A DNA stretch of 64,000 nucleotides from Tetraselmis striata (GCA_006384855.1 VCJN01002974.1:40264-104263), one strand, 5' to 3'; counted from the first letter of the stretch, positions 32,859 through 44,152 are shown. A program made the numbers and translations. The notes: generated by a model from the letters alone, not told the origin.

Positions 32859-35166
32859 ATGGCCGTCCTACTCCTTGCCGCCTTGATGATCGCTGCTACT
32901 CTGACCCCAGCTGATGCGTCGTCTCGCGATCTGAGGAGTACTGCAGGTATGAGTGATCTGTCGGTCATTTGCAATCAGTTACCAAGAACATAACAATGTT
33001 TCGCCTTTGTCGTTCAAAAGATACATTGTCTAATCGGCCCGCTAGCAATTTCTTAGTCTGAAGTATGGGGCTAGTGGACCCCCATGGCTCTGACTGTAAG
33101 ATACAAAGATAGTCACAGTCAGGATAGTGGTGATACGCATGATACAATCAACGATATTGATGGCTAATTCAAATTCAAGATACCATAGGTTGCCTCTCTG
33201 CGCCATTGTGGGCACAATGTTGTATATTGAGGGGAGGAGGGAGAAAGGGATGAGATGCTGGGAGAGAGAGGGAGGATGTTTCGGGCCGCGTATGTATCAG
33301 GTATTAAATGATACTTTATGTGGCTGCTCCTAAGGACACCACCACCCTGCAATTATTGAATATAGCCTGGCCCGTACATGCTGCTGGATATCGCGTGTAC
33401 GTTCAATGTTTGAAGGAAACAGCTCGCCAGCAAAAGAATCTATGATGACAAAAACTTGTGCTTCTATCGTGTGTGAGTTGCCCTGTGCGTGTTTAGGTGC
33501 GTGTTTTAGAGAGGGGGTGCGTGAATGGCCACATTTTCCACATACGCTATGCAATCACTGTGTGACGGTTGCGATGCGCGGATAATGCAGACAATGCTGT
33601 GTTGTGGAGGGTCATGAATAAGCGCTTGATTTTGCTTAGTTCAGGTTCAATCTCATACTTACTTACTAGTCATAACTGAAACAAATTTTGTTGGGTCACT
33701 CATTGCAATGCAAGTACTACAATTCCCGGAATTCAGCAAGATGAACAATGTGCTTTCATCGCATGCACAGCGCAACACACGGTGCAAGAGCTGTTGCGTG
33801 TGCAGAGTATGTGGTGTATCAATGGTATGCATTGGTTGTTTGGGTTACTTTCTCGTGACAATGCTACAGCTAACAGACAGTCGTGTTGATATTGCCAGCA
33901 GCTGCTGGAGACACAGTGGCAGAGCTTGACCCGCTTGAGGACACACCCAATGACAGCAATATCAGAAGCTGGATCTACAGCAAGCGTGGGCCTCCCGGCC
34001 CCGCTGGCCCCCCGGGCCCCCAAGGCGAGCAAGGCCCCCAAGGCCCCCCAGGACCACCGGGAGCCGATGGACTCGACGGCACGGACGGCGCCGCGGGCGA
34101 GCAGGGCCCGCCAGGACCACCGGGAGCCGATGGGCTCGACGGCACGGACGGCGCCCCGGGCGAGCAGGGCCCTCCCGGACCACCGGGAGCCGATGGGCTC
34201 GACGGCACGGACGGCGCCGCGGGCGAGCAGGGCCCGCCAGGACCACCGGGAGCCGATGGACTCGACGGCACGGACGGCGCCCAGGGCGAGCAAGGCCCGC
34301 CCGGACCTCCGGGAGCCGATGGACTCGACGGCACGGACGGCGCCGCGGGCGAGCAGGGCCCTCCCGGACCACCGGGAGCCGATGGGCTCGACGGCACGGA
34401 CGGCGCCGCGGGCGAGCAGGGCCCGCCAGGACCACCGGGAGCCGATGGACTCGACGGCACGGACGGCGCCCCGGGCGAGCAGGGCCCTCCCGGACCACCG
34501 GGAGCCGATGGAATCGACGGCACGGACGGCGCCGCGGGCGAGCAGGGCCCTCCCGGACCACCGGGAGCCGATGGGCTCGACGGCACGGACGGCGCCGCGG
34601 GCGAGCAGGGCCCTCCCGGACCACCGGGAGCCGATGGGCTCGACGGCACGGACGGCGCCCCGGGCGAGCAAGGCCCGCCCGGACCACCGGGAGCCGATGG
34701 ACTTGACGGCACGGACGGCGCCCCGGGCGAGCAGGGCCCTCCCGGACCACCGGGAGCCGATGGGCTCGACGGCACGGACGGCGCCGCGGGCGAGCAGGGC
34801 CCGCCCGGACCACCGGGAGCCGATGGACTTGACGGCACGGACGGCGCCCCGGGCGAGCAGGGCCCTCCCGGACCACCGGGAGCCGATGGACTCGACGGCA
34901 CGGACGGCGCCCCGGGCGAGCAGGGCCCTCCCGGACCACCCGGCCCTACTGCGATTCCTTGCATCCAAAATGGCGTTATTGGCGTATGCATTCGCATTCC
35001 CTCTGGCACGAACCCCCAGGCAGTGTGCAGCACATATTGCAGTACTCTGAGCCTTGTGGGCGCTCTCCCACCTGTCACCGCTGTCCCAGTACTAGGCTCA
35101 CCCTTTCCCTCACAGCAGCAGTGCGGTGCTCCTGGTGGCCTTTGTTGCGCATGCCGTGTGCCGTAG
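32859..35166 (+). CDS. Secreted collagen-like protein with Cys-rich C-terminus
   Basis: Two exons, 32859-32946 and 33899-35166, joined in phase 1 across a 952-bp intron (GTATGA...GCCAG), give 451 residues. Exon 1 encodes a clear signal peptide ([20 protein letters not shown]). Exon 2 begins with a short acidic linker, then an uninterrupted Gly-X-Y domain. After a [12 protein letters not shown] start come fourteen 21-residue units of the form [20 protein letters not shown]. Only a few positions vary (Ala/Pro/Gln, Leu/Ile). The last 75 residues hold eight cysteines ([33 protein letters not shown]) and may cross-link or nucleate trimers. The product is probably an extracellular matrix or wall protein. 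Alternative NAGNAG acceptors (33898 or 33901) would add or drop one Ala. Similar Gly-Asp-Gly collagens occur in bacteria and giant viruses, and origin cannot be judged here. Confidence 0.85.
34042..34923 (+). repeat. 63-bp coding minisatellite, 14 units
   Basis: Fourteen in-frame 63-bp units encode the collagen repeat. Units differ at a handful of positions (GCG/CCG/CAG at one codon, CTC/CTT/ATC at another, and third-base changes in the Pro codons). Adjacent blocks of identical variants suggest recent unequal exchange. Confidence 0.95.
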
Positions 35167-35640
35167 TAGGTTGAAAGTATGTCCATACAAAACTGTGTTG
35201 GATGCATTTGTGACCTATAGATTCAAACTACCTACGTTCAGCTGCTGTAATTTGATAAAACCCAACTCTGATGTGGTTGCTACTGCCTTCGGAGCTCTGC
35301 ATAAGTCGGTTTCGACTCATTCGCGCCAGCGCATTGCATAATATAAACATGTCGAGCAGCGATTTGTTTTCTTTTTCTGTAGATATATAGCAAGTACTCA
35401 TTACGCATTTCCTCACAAGTACGGGTACCCAGGCCGGTACCAGGTAGTAGACTTGCCAGTGAGGCGGGTACTCATGCAAACCCCAAACCATTTGCCGTGA
35501 GCCCAAAGCCCATAGCCATAACCCATGAGACTTGTTAAACTTGTTCCTGGACTCGCCTTATAATCCTTACCGGCGGTACGAGTATGTACAGGGTGCAAAA
35601 GCGACTACTAGTAATCATTTATACGCTGCTCATGCCTCGT

Positions 35641-35716
35641 TGGCTTTACTGGCCTCCGCGTCTGTCCGACCGGTACACCTGTGGTCTCCTACTCAGGAAA
35701 TCCCCGGATCGATTCC
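35641..35716 (+). repeat. tRNA-like A and B boxes (possible SINE head)
   Basis: TGGCTTTACTGG (35641) resembles an A box, and GGATCGATTCC (35706) resembles a B box at the right distance. The acceptor stem does not pair, so it is not a functional tRNA gene. Chance cannot be excluded. Confidence 0.2.
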
Positions 35717-35814
35717 CGGCTCTGTCACTTCAGGGCAATATCGTCCAGGCCCGTGTCCTGGTATACCTGGTTGATGACTTGGCTCTTCTGGACTCGAATG
35801 AGGCAACGGTCTAA

Positions 35815-35910
35815 AGGCTATGCAGTTGGCGCTCGGTCAAGTGCTGGTCACGTGTGAGGTCAAGTGCTGGGGCGGCTTCGGCCGATGACCCGGTGCGAAC
35901 CTAACTTCAA
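35815..35910 (+). repeat. Dispersed repeat C, copy 2
   Basis: This copy parallels 1010-1115. It contains an extra internal duplication of the GTCAAGTGCTGG core (near 35837 and 35860). About 100 bp upstream, 35641-35716 holds an A-box-like TGGCTTTACTGG and a B-box-like GGATCGATTCC at tRNA-like spacing. The copy could therefore be the body of a tRNA-derived SINE, but the first copy lacks an obvious tRNA head. Confidence 0.45.
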
Positions 35911-36198
35911 AACTTTTAGAACGGTCCTTATGCATGAGATTGAGGGGTGGTGGATGTTAGTTATGCTATCAAACTGACGCACATGCACCCGGGTGCAGTA
36001 TCACTGTACCCAAGTGCTGCAGTGCTCACCAAACTAACGCTCCAGCCACCCCAGAACTTGAAGTACGTAAAACCACGGTGCAGAGGCCTAGACGACACCC
36101 AGAGCAGCAGGGTTTTAGTTTTGGCGGCAGTCGCGGCCTGTTGTGGCACAATGCGCCCGCCGCCATCCTGACAGATTGACGTTCCCACCAGCCCCAAC

Positions 36199-37584
36199 GT
36201 GCCACCGCTCCCACTATGCCGTTGCCCGTGGGAACACGCGTCACGGCCAAGGCAGCGAACTTGTCGACCGAACCTCGCCAAGCATGGGTCCGTAGACACC
36301 CCGGGGAGGCCCAGAGGGGCGGTGCTGACTGACGTGGTCACTGGGCACGCCGGCGCATGGACTCAAGTGTCTTTCGCAGGCGCGCACCCGGATATGCCCG
36401 TGCCCGTCAGCCTGAACAGTGCCACCCTCACCTCCAATAAGCCCGTCAGGCGCCCCAGCCGAGCTCCTGCTGCCACTCCGCCTGGCGTCCGTGCTGCGGA
36501 CGACGAAAACCAGCGGTTGCTGGACTCGCATGGCGAGAATGGCAACCAGCTGCCGGTGGACGAGCTGGCGGGCAATTCCGCCGAACCAAACGAAAATCCC
36601 GAGGCCCCACCCGCCCGTCTGACCGAGGAGTGGGAACCTGCCTCCTACTACACAAACCAGCGCACCAGCGACGGCCATGGCCCGCCACGGCCGGCGTACT
36701 TTGGTCACGGTACATGCGAAGCTGCTTTGTTGCCCCCACTGTGGTTCTTCTTCCAGTGGTTCCCTTTGCGCCAGATCGCGCTAGGCATTGATGCTGTGAA
36801 CTTGCGCCGTAACGTCACCCCCACGGGGTGCAAGGTGTGTCACATACTCTACACATCCCTTCTCCCTTGCGGAGTTTAAGATTTTTCTTGGATTCCTGCT
36901 TGCTATGGGTATGCACAGCACTATCTCTCTTGATGAACTTTGGGACAACCCTGCAGTGCTGAGCATGAGATCGCTGTCCATTCGCTATGGGTTTTCTGAT
37001 ATCATGACACTCAGCATCGGGCCGCACACTGTGGCCAATGGATGGGAGGCGCGTGACTGCATGTCTCGCTTGTGGCTTTACGCCCGGGCTGCCATTGAGA
37101 CAAATGTCTACCTGTTGTACAATCTTTTCACAAACAACACCAACATTTCTCGCCAGGATTGGAAATGTGCCCTGGCTGATGCCTTGATATTGCAGACGGC
37201 GAGTCTGAGCTCACCGGCTCGGCGGCTGGGTTGTACTCCATGTCGCCTGGATCATCTGGGCGTCGCTCACACCGCTCAGCCCGCAGTTCCCAAGGCAGTG
37301 CACCAGCTGCCGCCCAACCCGCAGCCGTAGGCATCCCATTGACCGATTTCCCTGGCGCCGCTACTGAGGGCTGGCGCACCAACGGCAAGAGTCCTGATTG
37401 CTTCTGGTCTGTTGCCAACCCGGAGGCAACGCCCACCAAGCACAAGGACAAGAACCCCGCGCTAGACGCCGCCAGTGTGTTGAATGCAACAAGTACTTGG
37501 CCCGCACCATTTGCTGCGAGTGCGGGGTGCGTGTCTGCTGAGCACGCGCCTGAGCACTTGGAAGCGGGACGGCTGGGCCCGTGT
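36199..37584 (+). pseudogene. piggyBac-like transposase with catalytic core missing
   Basis: An N-terminal frame (36199-36834) is Pro/Ala-rich, then gives LPPLWFFFQWFPLRQIA and VTPTGCK. A 40-bp intron-like gap (36835-36874, GTGTGT...GGAG) leads in phase to FKIFLGFLLAMGMHSTISLD and ELWDNPAV. These are the typical opening of the DDE_Tnp_1_7 (piggyBac) domain. About 45 residues later the frame already reads AIETNVYLLYNLFTNNTNIS and WKCALADALI, which in the family lies near the end of the domain. The middle, with the catalytic Asp residues, is therefore gone. At 37478-37537 another frame has CVECNKYLARTICCECGVRV followed by Cys, the C-terminal zinc-binding motif. This is a deletion derivative, probably inactive, although a domesticated remnant is possible. 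Confidence 0.6.
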
Positions 37585-37599
37585 GGCGGCCCCTGCTGA

Positions 37600-38746
37600 G
37601 ATGAACCGCCAGGTGGACATTTAGACTTGTTTCTATGTATGATTTAAGCCCTTCTGTGCTTCATGGCAGTATCTTGACAAATCCTGACAGCTCTCAATGC
37701 ATATGCCATTTTGCGTTAAAATCCGACATTTTGTCGACAAAATATCGGCGCCTTCGACCGCCTACTTTACCACCAGCACTGAAACCGCGGCTTTTCAGCA
37801 ACCTTAGATTTGGGCTCCCTACCGTGGCGGTACGGCGGGTCCATGGCATTTCCTCGATAAGATCCTCTCATAGCAGGTTTTCTCTGTGGTTTTTTTTTCC
37901 CCGAAAATCGGCACCAGTTTTTGGGGGCCGGCAGATCACAACCCGGAAACCCTACTACGGTATTCTAGCCCTACCAAACCCAGTGGGCCGAGTTAGCATC
38001 AACATACCCATCAATAAAGGGCGGCACAAATGATACGGGGTAGCGAGCATAATGATAAATAAGCGGTAGAGCAGTTGCGATTAAATGTTATGCTCGCATT
38101 TAATCGAAATGGTCCCCCCCCCCCCCCCCCCATCTATCTTTTATCAGGTCTGACAGTACTTAGTAGAACATGCCCTCAGCTACATAAACTCCCACTGGCA
38201 TGACTTTTCTGAGCTCTGTCAATGCATGGCTGTGTGCAGGAGGGTGTTCCCTGCCATATGCAAGCATAAAACGGAGAGCGGGTGGGGCACGTTTTGCAAC
38301 CATCAGCAAATTGCAGTCAGCACCAAGGCAACCCAAACATATGGTGGCCGTTTCCACCCCTCCATGTAATGCTATGTTGCCGCCGACCTGCTGTATGTCA
38401 CTGCTACTTGTTGCTACTGCTGTGCCTGCTTTGCCCTCTACTCACTACCCCTGCAACGCACTGCGGCATGCCTATCTAGCTCATGCAGGTTTTCAGCACA
38501 ATTGGCCTTGGCGCGTCTCACGGCACAGTTGGCCTTGGCGCCTACCCGGCACGCTCACGTGTTTTGCATAGGGGCAAAACTATGTTGTAGGCTGTATGTA
38601 ACTCAACATCAATATGGCCTCCATTTGCATCACCTGCCCATCAGAGCAAAGCATCATCAGTGGGCGCAACACAGCAGGGCAGACATTAAGATAACGGATG
38701 GGGCAGGTAATGAGGCAAGAAGGGGGTGCAGAGATGGCAGCAAGCC
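37600..38746. other. Region without a supported gene
   Basis: AT-balanced sequence with a C tract at 38113-38131 and a palindrome TTTTGTCGACAAAA near 37731. Nothing coding is recognised. Confidence 0.4.
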
Positions 38747-39408
38747 TCACCCGATGACCCTGCACACACTGCACACAAAGGTGGGGATGTACTCCCAAGC
38801 GGGGTTCTTCTTCTTGTGCGTGTAGTACTCAATCTCCACGGGGGAGTCACAGGTCATGCGGTAATCGCAGACGAAGGAAGCATGATGAGGATGATCCTCA
38901 TCCAGGGGTTGCATGCCGCACATGCAGATGTCAGAGTTCTGCGCATCTGCAAGGCCATTGCCAACCTGCCACCTGCACCACACGAGGCTCAGCGCCATGT
39001 CAGATGCAGTTGATGTATGCATGACATGTTGCATGCAAGGGGGGGCAGAGGAGCCCACCGCCAGTTTCCGCTCCACGTCGAACGAGAACTTGTCGGTTGG
39101 TATGTCATGCATCCCCTTCCATATCTTCTTCTGCAACCTGCGGGTGATGTCATACTTGTCTTGGGGCTGGCGCCTTCTACCTCTCGAGGCGGTGGCGTTG
39201 TGTTTGTGTTGCATGCATGATGCAGATGCTGGCGTCGGCTCTCAGGACGAGTTGGCTGTCGAAGTCGGCAACCGCAGGCTCCAGGAGCTCGCGGAAAGTG
39301 TGCGTCGCTAGCCACAGCCTGTTGAAGTCGAAGACACTCTTGCCCAGGAGCATGCCTTCCCACACCACAGTCATCAGCTTTAGGCTGACTTCATCGTCGT
39401 CTGCCATC
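38747..39408 (-). CDS. Unrecognised gene with Cys-rich C-terminus, possible frameshift
   Basis: The minus-strand frame from 39407 opens with an acidic helix-rich stretch (MADDDEVSLKLMTVVWEG, FDFNRLWLATHTFRELLEP) and runs to about 39200. Coding then seems to continue in the frame ending at 38747. That part has RLQKKIWKGMHDIPTDKFSF and a Cys/His segment with DICMCGMQPLDEDHPHHASF, VCDYRMTCDSPVEIEYY, and a final FVCSVC. The Cys/His spacing suggests a zinc-binding domain. The one-base shift near 39200 may be an unrecognised intron, a sequencing error or decay. No family was recognised, and it could be part of a mobile element. Confidence 0.4.
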
Positions 39409-40083
39409 CCTGGCAACGGTGGCGGGCCAGGTTGGGCCAGCGGGAGGTAGCGCGTGACTGTCCAGCCTGGCGCGGCGCCGCCGCCGCTTTATAGTACGCT
39501 ACCGTGTGCCTGGATGATAAATAAGACGATGCCATTGCCATGCAGCGCACGCGCGTTGCTGCGGCGGTGAGAGACCTAGCTCAGGCCACCAGGCGCCCAG
39601 TACGTACCGCTTAAATGCTGAAATGACAGTTTTTTTTCCCGCCCCCGGGACAGGACTGGTACCAGTGAAACCCTTGCAGCGTCTCCACGACGGCCGTTTA
39701 GGCAGCAATCCAGTTACGCGGAAAGCCGAGGGTAGGCTTTTAGGTCGAAATTACAGTTTCGACCCCAAATTAAAGATCCCCGCCCTCCTCCCCCCCCCCC
39801 CCCCAGCCCTGAGTTTCTCCGGAAATCCGGTACCTAAAACATATAACATTTAATCGTAACTGCCTAGTTGTGCATGGGCCGAGTAATTTATGGTTTTTAT
39901 TTCATTAATAGTAAATTTCTATTCATTATAACTCCCAAGTAAAAAAAAAAAAACCCTGTGCGAAGAGCAATTTAAAGTAATATATTGCTGGAGCTCATGT
40001 TTTGGCACGTTTGACTCGCAAACACATCGGCGATGGCAGCCAAAGGGCTTGTTACAGTGCATGTTGCACACCATATCTACTCG
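39409..40083. other. Region without a supported gene
   Basis: It contains a C tract at 39789-39804, an A12 run at 39941-39952 and AT-rich sequence. Nothing coding is recognised. Confidence 0.4.
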
Positions 40084-40370
40084 CTACATGTGTACATCAG
40101 TCAAAATAATCGTAGCATCATCAGCAGGGGGTCCTAGGGGTTCTTGGGGTGTTGCTTGACCCTGCTCAGCTAGCAGGTCGTTAGCCTCTACATCAATCAG
40201 CGCACCCTCAACCATGTTCAGCACATCATTGACGTAGTTCTCCAGCAAGCGCAAATTCACATAGCAATACTACAGCTAACTTCACCACATCATCATGTTC
40301 GAGAGAAGCGCGGGTCTTGGTGTCCACGCGCATGTGGACGATATTCGTGCGCTCCACAGGGCATGCGGCG
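40084..40370 (-). pseudogene. hAT transposase C-terminal relic
   Basis: Minus-strand reading gives PVERTNIVHMRVDTKTRASL and EHDDVVKL, then after a frameshift near 40265 YVNLRLLENYVNDVL and an acidic tail ending at 40084. This parallels PVERMNSIHKLIQTKGRAAL and YVNMRLLD of the 20144-21214 frame. The two are paralogous copies of the same C-terminal region, and this one is broken. Confidence 0.6.
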
Positions 40371-40914
40371 GGCGAGCATGTCAAGATGCGGAGAGCAATC
40401 TCCCTCCGAAGGCATGGCTTGACGCGATTTATCCACCACAGCAGTGCACATGCCGCGGCCTGGCACCGGCTGTGCCAATCGGCTGCGTACCGACGGGATG
40501 CTAGCCGGCTCGCCCGCCATGACGCATGCTAGTGGCACAAACAGTCGCCTTCTCGCCTGCCCGGGACGTGGCGCCTAGCTCTGATGGGCGGGCGGACGGC
40601 AGTGGGCAGTTTACTTCACTCTTTACAGGTACCGGTACTCAAAATAACACTGTCGCATCGCGCGTGTCTGCCATTTGTGGATCCAGGATAGCGCTAAATA
40701 ATGTAAAAACTTGAACGGAAACGACATTATTTTGAACGGGGCGGAAGGGGTAACGAGGGCGCGTGCCGTCGCGCGCGGAGCTTACCTGTATACGGTACGG
40801 TACCAAGGTACCAGCCGCTCAAAACACAAGTGGCGGCGGCGACAAGGGTAAGGGTTTAGCGGCGGCGGCGGCTACAGCCAGCAGGGTTTAGCGGCGTGTC
40901 GAGAAATTGGGGTT
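40371..40914. other. Region without a supported gene
   Basis: It includes a GGGTTTAGCGGCGGCGG-type patch at 40851-40895 just left of the recombinase element. Nothing coding is recognised. Confidence 0.4.
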
Positions 40915-41207
40915 TCAAAGTTGAGTCTGGTTTCGCCAAAAAGGTCGCGCAGGTTTTACACGGTCAAGACCCGAAATTGGCAGGAATGTGAAGTGAAAAG
41001 CGTGGAGGGAAAACGGAGTCAGGGAGGGCGCTGCGTGCAACGCAGCGAAAACTGGAAGATGGCAGGCTCAGCTGTTATGGCTGCTTTTATGACTACTCGT
41101 GCTGCACCCAAAAAGGGCGCCACGACAGGTGCCTAGTTCCCGTACCACTGAGCAGCACTTGTAGCTGAAAAGCGGTTAGGTCAAGGGAGGCAACCCCATA
41201 AACTAGT

Positions 41208-42939
41208 TTAGATCATTTCAAAGTTGAGTCTGGTTTTGCCAGTCATGAGCGAACGGAGAGAGCGGTGGATTGATGGAGAAGAAATAGCGCCAGGTCGTGA
41301 AGGAGGCACCGGGGAGGCCATCGCTGCGGAGTCCTGTTGGACTTGGAAGTGGCGGAGGGGGGCGATGTGGCCAAAGAAAAACCATGCGCAAGGTGAAGGA
41401 AGAACGTTGGGGTCGATGTAGTCCAGAACGACGTCGGAGTTAGTTGCCCTGTCGCCTTGGTAGCGAATGTGGGACAACGGAACTCCGATGGCGTTGGCGG
41501 GAGACGCTGCTCCCTTGCGAAGGCTGTGTGAGGTCCAGGAAGTGCCGGCGGGAGGGGCAGCACCGACAAGACGGACGGTTGTAGACAGCCAGTCCGCCAT
41601 TGTAGCGGCGGTCCAAGGTTTGGACTGCTCGCTCGGGGTGACCGCCCAGAAGTTAGTTTCAGGCAAGGCAACAGTAACCAGGGGGACAGACTGTACGTTG
41701 TCGATGAAGTGGTGCAAGAGACGTGCAACTCGAGGGTGTTCTGACACCGGCAGGAGAAGCACGCGCATGTCGTCACTCGGGTCCCCGTCGGCTTGCGCGG
41801 CCTTTCTCGCGGTACACCTGTAGGGTAATGTTGTAGTCCTCGACATGCACATCCCGCACTCGGCAGGACACGCCAGTAAGTCCCCTGGCAAAGAACATGA
41901 AGTTGACAACCGAGGCCACGAGGGCTCGGAAGTCGTGTTGGTACTCTGTGGTGAGAGCAGACACAATCAACTCGGCATGTTCGACGAAGCTGTAAGCTAC
42001 ATTAGCAGGCAGAGGAACTCGCAAAGGGGCGGCTTCCAGACGTCGCTGCCGCAGCCCACGCCTAGCTGCAGTAAGGTGTAGGCTGTCCTTGGCGATTGGC
42101 TGGGTCGAGGTTGTGCAGCTCGAAGAACGTGTTGATTGCAGACAGGTAGGGTTGCAGTGACTTAGCTCCAATGTGCCCTCGCTCACCAATCCAGGCAACG
42201 TACCGGACGACAGTAGCAGTGGTTGCCTCCAGCGGGCGGATGTTCTCGGAGTCGTGGCAGAACTCCGCGAACTGAGACAGTCTGCCGGCGTAGCTCTTGA
42301 GTGTCTGAGCGGTGAGGGAGCTGGAGAACATATCGAGCGTCCGCTGTCCTAGTTCGTCTGAGCCGAATTATCCTGCAGTCGTGATCGCAGTGAAGCAGTC
42401 CAAGGGGCGACAGCTTCGGGCTCGTCAATAACGTAAGTGCGTCGTTTTACCGACAGAGTACCACGAGGGCGACTACTGTTTGCAAAGTACTGATCGGCAG
42501 CAGCGGTTAGGTTCCCGGCGGTTGATGGCCGGTAGTTGCTGGACGGGTTTGCAATAGTGCAAGTACGGGTTTGCGGGGCTAGGTTCAGGTAAGAGGGCCG
42601 CCCCGCGCGTCCCTCGCGCTCGTAGCGCATGTCACGCGCGTAATGTACACGCGCGAAGCTTGGTCGTTGCGAACCGGTTGTAACACGCAGTGTGACAACC
42701 GACGGACGCAGTGATGACACGGTACGGGAGGCGGTTGTTTGAGCCGCCATGTGCAGGTGTGCGGATGGTTGAGCCGCACTCGGCTGTAGCTGTAGGAAGC
42801 GCCGCACCGAGGAAGGTCTAAATGAAGTCTGTAAGGTGGGGGGAGGGGGGGGGGAGTCAGGTCCGGAAACATGGCGCTCATCCCGTCGTTGAGCTGCAAG
42901 GGTGCGCTTTGCGGAGGTCACCGAAAGGTGGCCTCGCAA
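41208..42939 (-). pseudogene. Tyrosine recombinase of element copy 1, frameshifted
   Basis: Pieces of one recombinase lie in successive frames. There is an N-terminal Arg/Ser-rich extension (42939-42349) and a SAM-like core-binding domain (LSQFAEFCHD, then RYVAWIGERGHIGAKSLQPY). The catalytic domain has FFARGLTGVSCRVRDVHVED, SHSLRKG and LDYIDPNV. Frameshifts occur near 42370, 42090 and 41790. The motif after the second Arg reads YQGDRATNS here but YQGGWATNS in copy 2, so a conserved Trp is also lost. The copy should be inactive. It keeps a core-binding segment that copy 2 has deleted. Confidence 0.7.
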
Positions 42940-42985
42940 AGCTCCAGCAGCTCCGACGAAAGGCGCCCCACACCGTCACTCGTGC

Positions 42986-43852
42986 TTACCTTCGCGGCCA
43001 CGGCCGCGTCCACCGCCACGTCCTCGTCCACGCCCGGCGCCCTGCACCTGCTGCCGCTACCCGAGCAGTAGCGGTTGCTTTGGCGTTGCTGGCCACAGTC
43101 GCCTCGAAGACGCGACGCTCGTATTCCCTCATGAGGTCCCCCAAAATCGCAGAACCCAGATGCTCAGAAGCAGGCTGAAAGTGCTGGGCTCGCAGCACGT
43201 TAAGAACACCTTGGTCACCCTGCAAATGCTTGACCTCATTCAGCCTTCGTAAGAAGGCCAAACGAAAGCGAAACGCCTTGTCGATGGCCTCGGCGTGGTT
43301 CCGAGCTCTCGCGAGGTAGGGGGTGAAGTCCTGACTAGCAGCAGGGACGTAGGGCAGTAGTTCGTCGAGTGCCACAAAAGGTGCGGCCATGTGGGTGCCG
43401 AAACACGACATCCATAGATACTCCTCCTGGGCCGGCAGACGCCGGTCATCATGCCTGAGGTACTCGTTCGTTAGGTCGGTGCTCCAGGGGAAGAGTCCAG
43501 GCACTCGGCTGACCGGTCGAACGGCCTCGTAACCAGACTCTACTTGTTGCAGTAGCTCTGGCACCGCGAGGTAGTCATCCTCGTCACTCACGGATTTTGC
43601 TCCGACACGGCCGCTCTGGGCTAGCTCTAGCAAGTCGGGGCGCTCTGCGGCTCCCCCGCTGCCTGTCGGCTGTCCCGCAATGCGCTGCCCGGAACCGGAA
43701 CCATGTGCTCCTTCACCATCAACAACGCGCTCACGAGCCGTCAATTGGGCCAACGCTGTGGCAAGCTCGCGCAGTAATGTAGACTTGGCCTTCATGTCTG
43801 CGTGTAGCGACTCGAGCGTCGGCTCAACGACGGGTTCTTCTCCATCTAGCAT
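42986..43852 (-). CDS. Gag-like ORF1 of recombinase element copy 1
   Basis: A 288-residue intact frame. An acidic N-terminus with a heptad-like helix (ATALAQLTA) precedes a Gly/Ser linker. The middle has RPVSRVPGLFPWSTDLTNEY, then RLPAQEEYLWMSCFGTHMAA and YLARARNHAEAIDKAFRFRL. The basic Arg/Gly-rich tail is probably nucleic-acid binding. The order resembles capsid-like proteins of DIRS elements. About 90 percent of residues match the copy 2 protein by eye. It starts at the ATG at 43852, matching the start used for copy 2. Confidence 0.7.
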   Translation of the reverse strand: MLDGEEPVVEPTLESLHADMKAKSTLLRELATALAQLTARERVVDGEGAHGSGSGQRIAGQPTGSGGAAERPDLLELAQSGRVGAKSVSDEDDYLAVPELLQQVESGYEAVRPVSRVPGLFPWSTDLTNEYLRHDDRRLPAQEEYLWMSCFGTHMAAPFVALDELLPYVPAASQDFTPYLARARNHAEAIDKAFRFRLAFLRRLNEVKHLQGDQGVLNVLRAQHFQPASEHLGSAILGDLMREYERRVFEATVASNAKATATARVAAAGAGRRAWTRTWRWTRPWPRR

Positions 43853-44152
43853 TGTAACGCACGGACGTACGGATGAGAATATCACACACGGGTGGTGAGC
43901 CATGTGTGATCTTGGCCACCCTGGGGTGACCTTGCTCGCAACAGGTTACGAGACAATTTTTACATCGCTGCGTGGAACGCAGCGAAAACTGGAAGATGGC
44001 AGGCTCAGCTGTTATGGCTGCTTTTATGTCTACTCGTGCTGCACCCAAAAAGGGCGCCACGACGTGTGCCTAGTTCCCGTACCACTGAGCAGCACTTGTA
44101 GCTGAAAAGCGGTTAGGTCAAGGGAGGAAACCCCATACAATAGTTTAGATCA

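Larger units (their letters stand above)
40915..44152 (-). mobile_element. Tyrosine-recombinase element without reverse transcriptase, copy 1
   Basis: Minus-strand order is terminal repeat A1 (44149-43967), gag-like ORF (43852-42986), tyrosine recombinase (42939-41208, broken), B1 (about 41239-41213), A2 (about 41210-41025), a unique segment, and B2 (40942-40915). This A1...B1-A2-B2 layout is the split-direct-repeat structure of PAT/Ngaro/Kangaroo-type DIRS-order elements. No polymerase or RNase H frame lies between the two ORFs, which are only about 46 bp apart. The same organisation is seen in copy 2 at 52834-55779. Differences between copies (substitutions, and a frameshifted recombinase here) show that this is an older insertion. 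Confidence 0.8.

Noticed and set aside
33733..34968. Long minus-strand frames of 325-411 residues opposite the collagen gene
   Set aside because: They are shadows of the 63-bp coding repeat. The sense strand has the signal peptide, correct splice phase and Gly-X-Y pattern.
35634..35725. tRNA gene
   Set aside because: A and B boxes are present but the acceptor stem does not pair and the T stem has a mismatch, so at most it is a tRNA-derived repeat.
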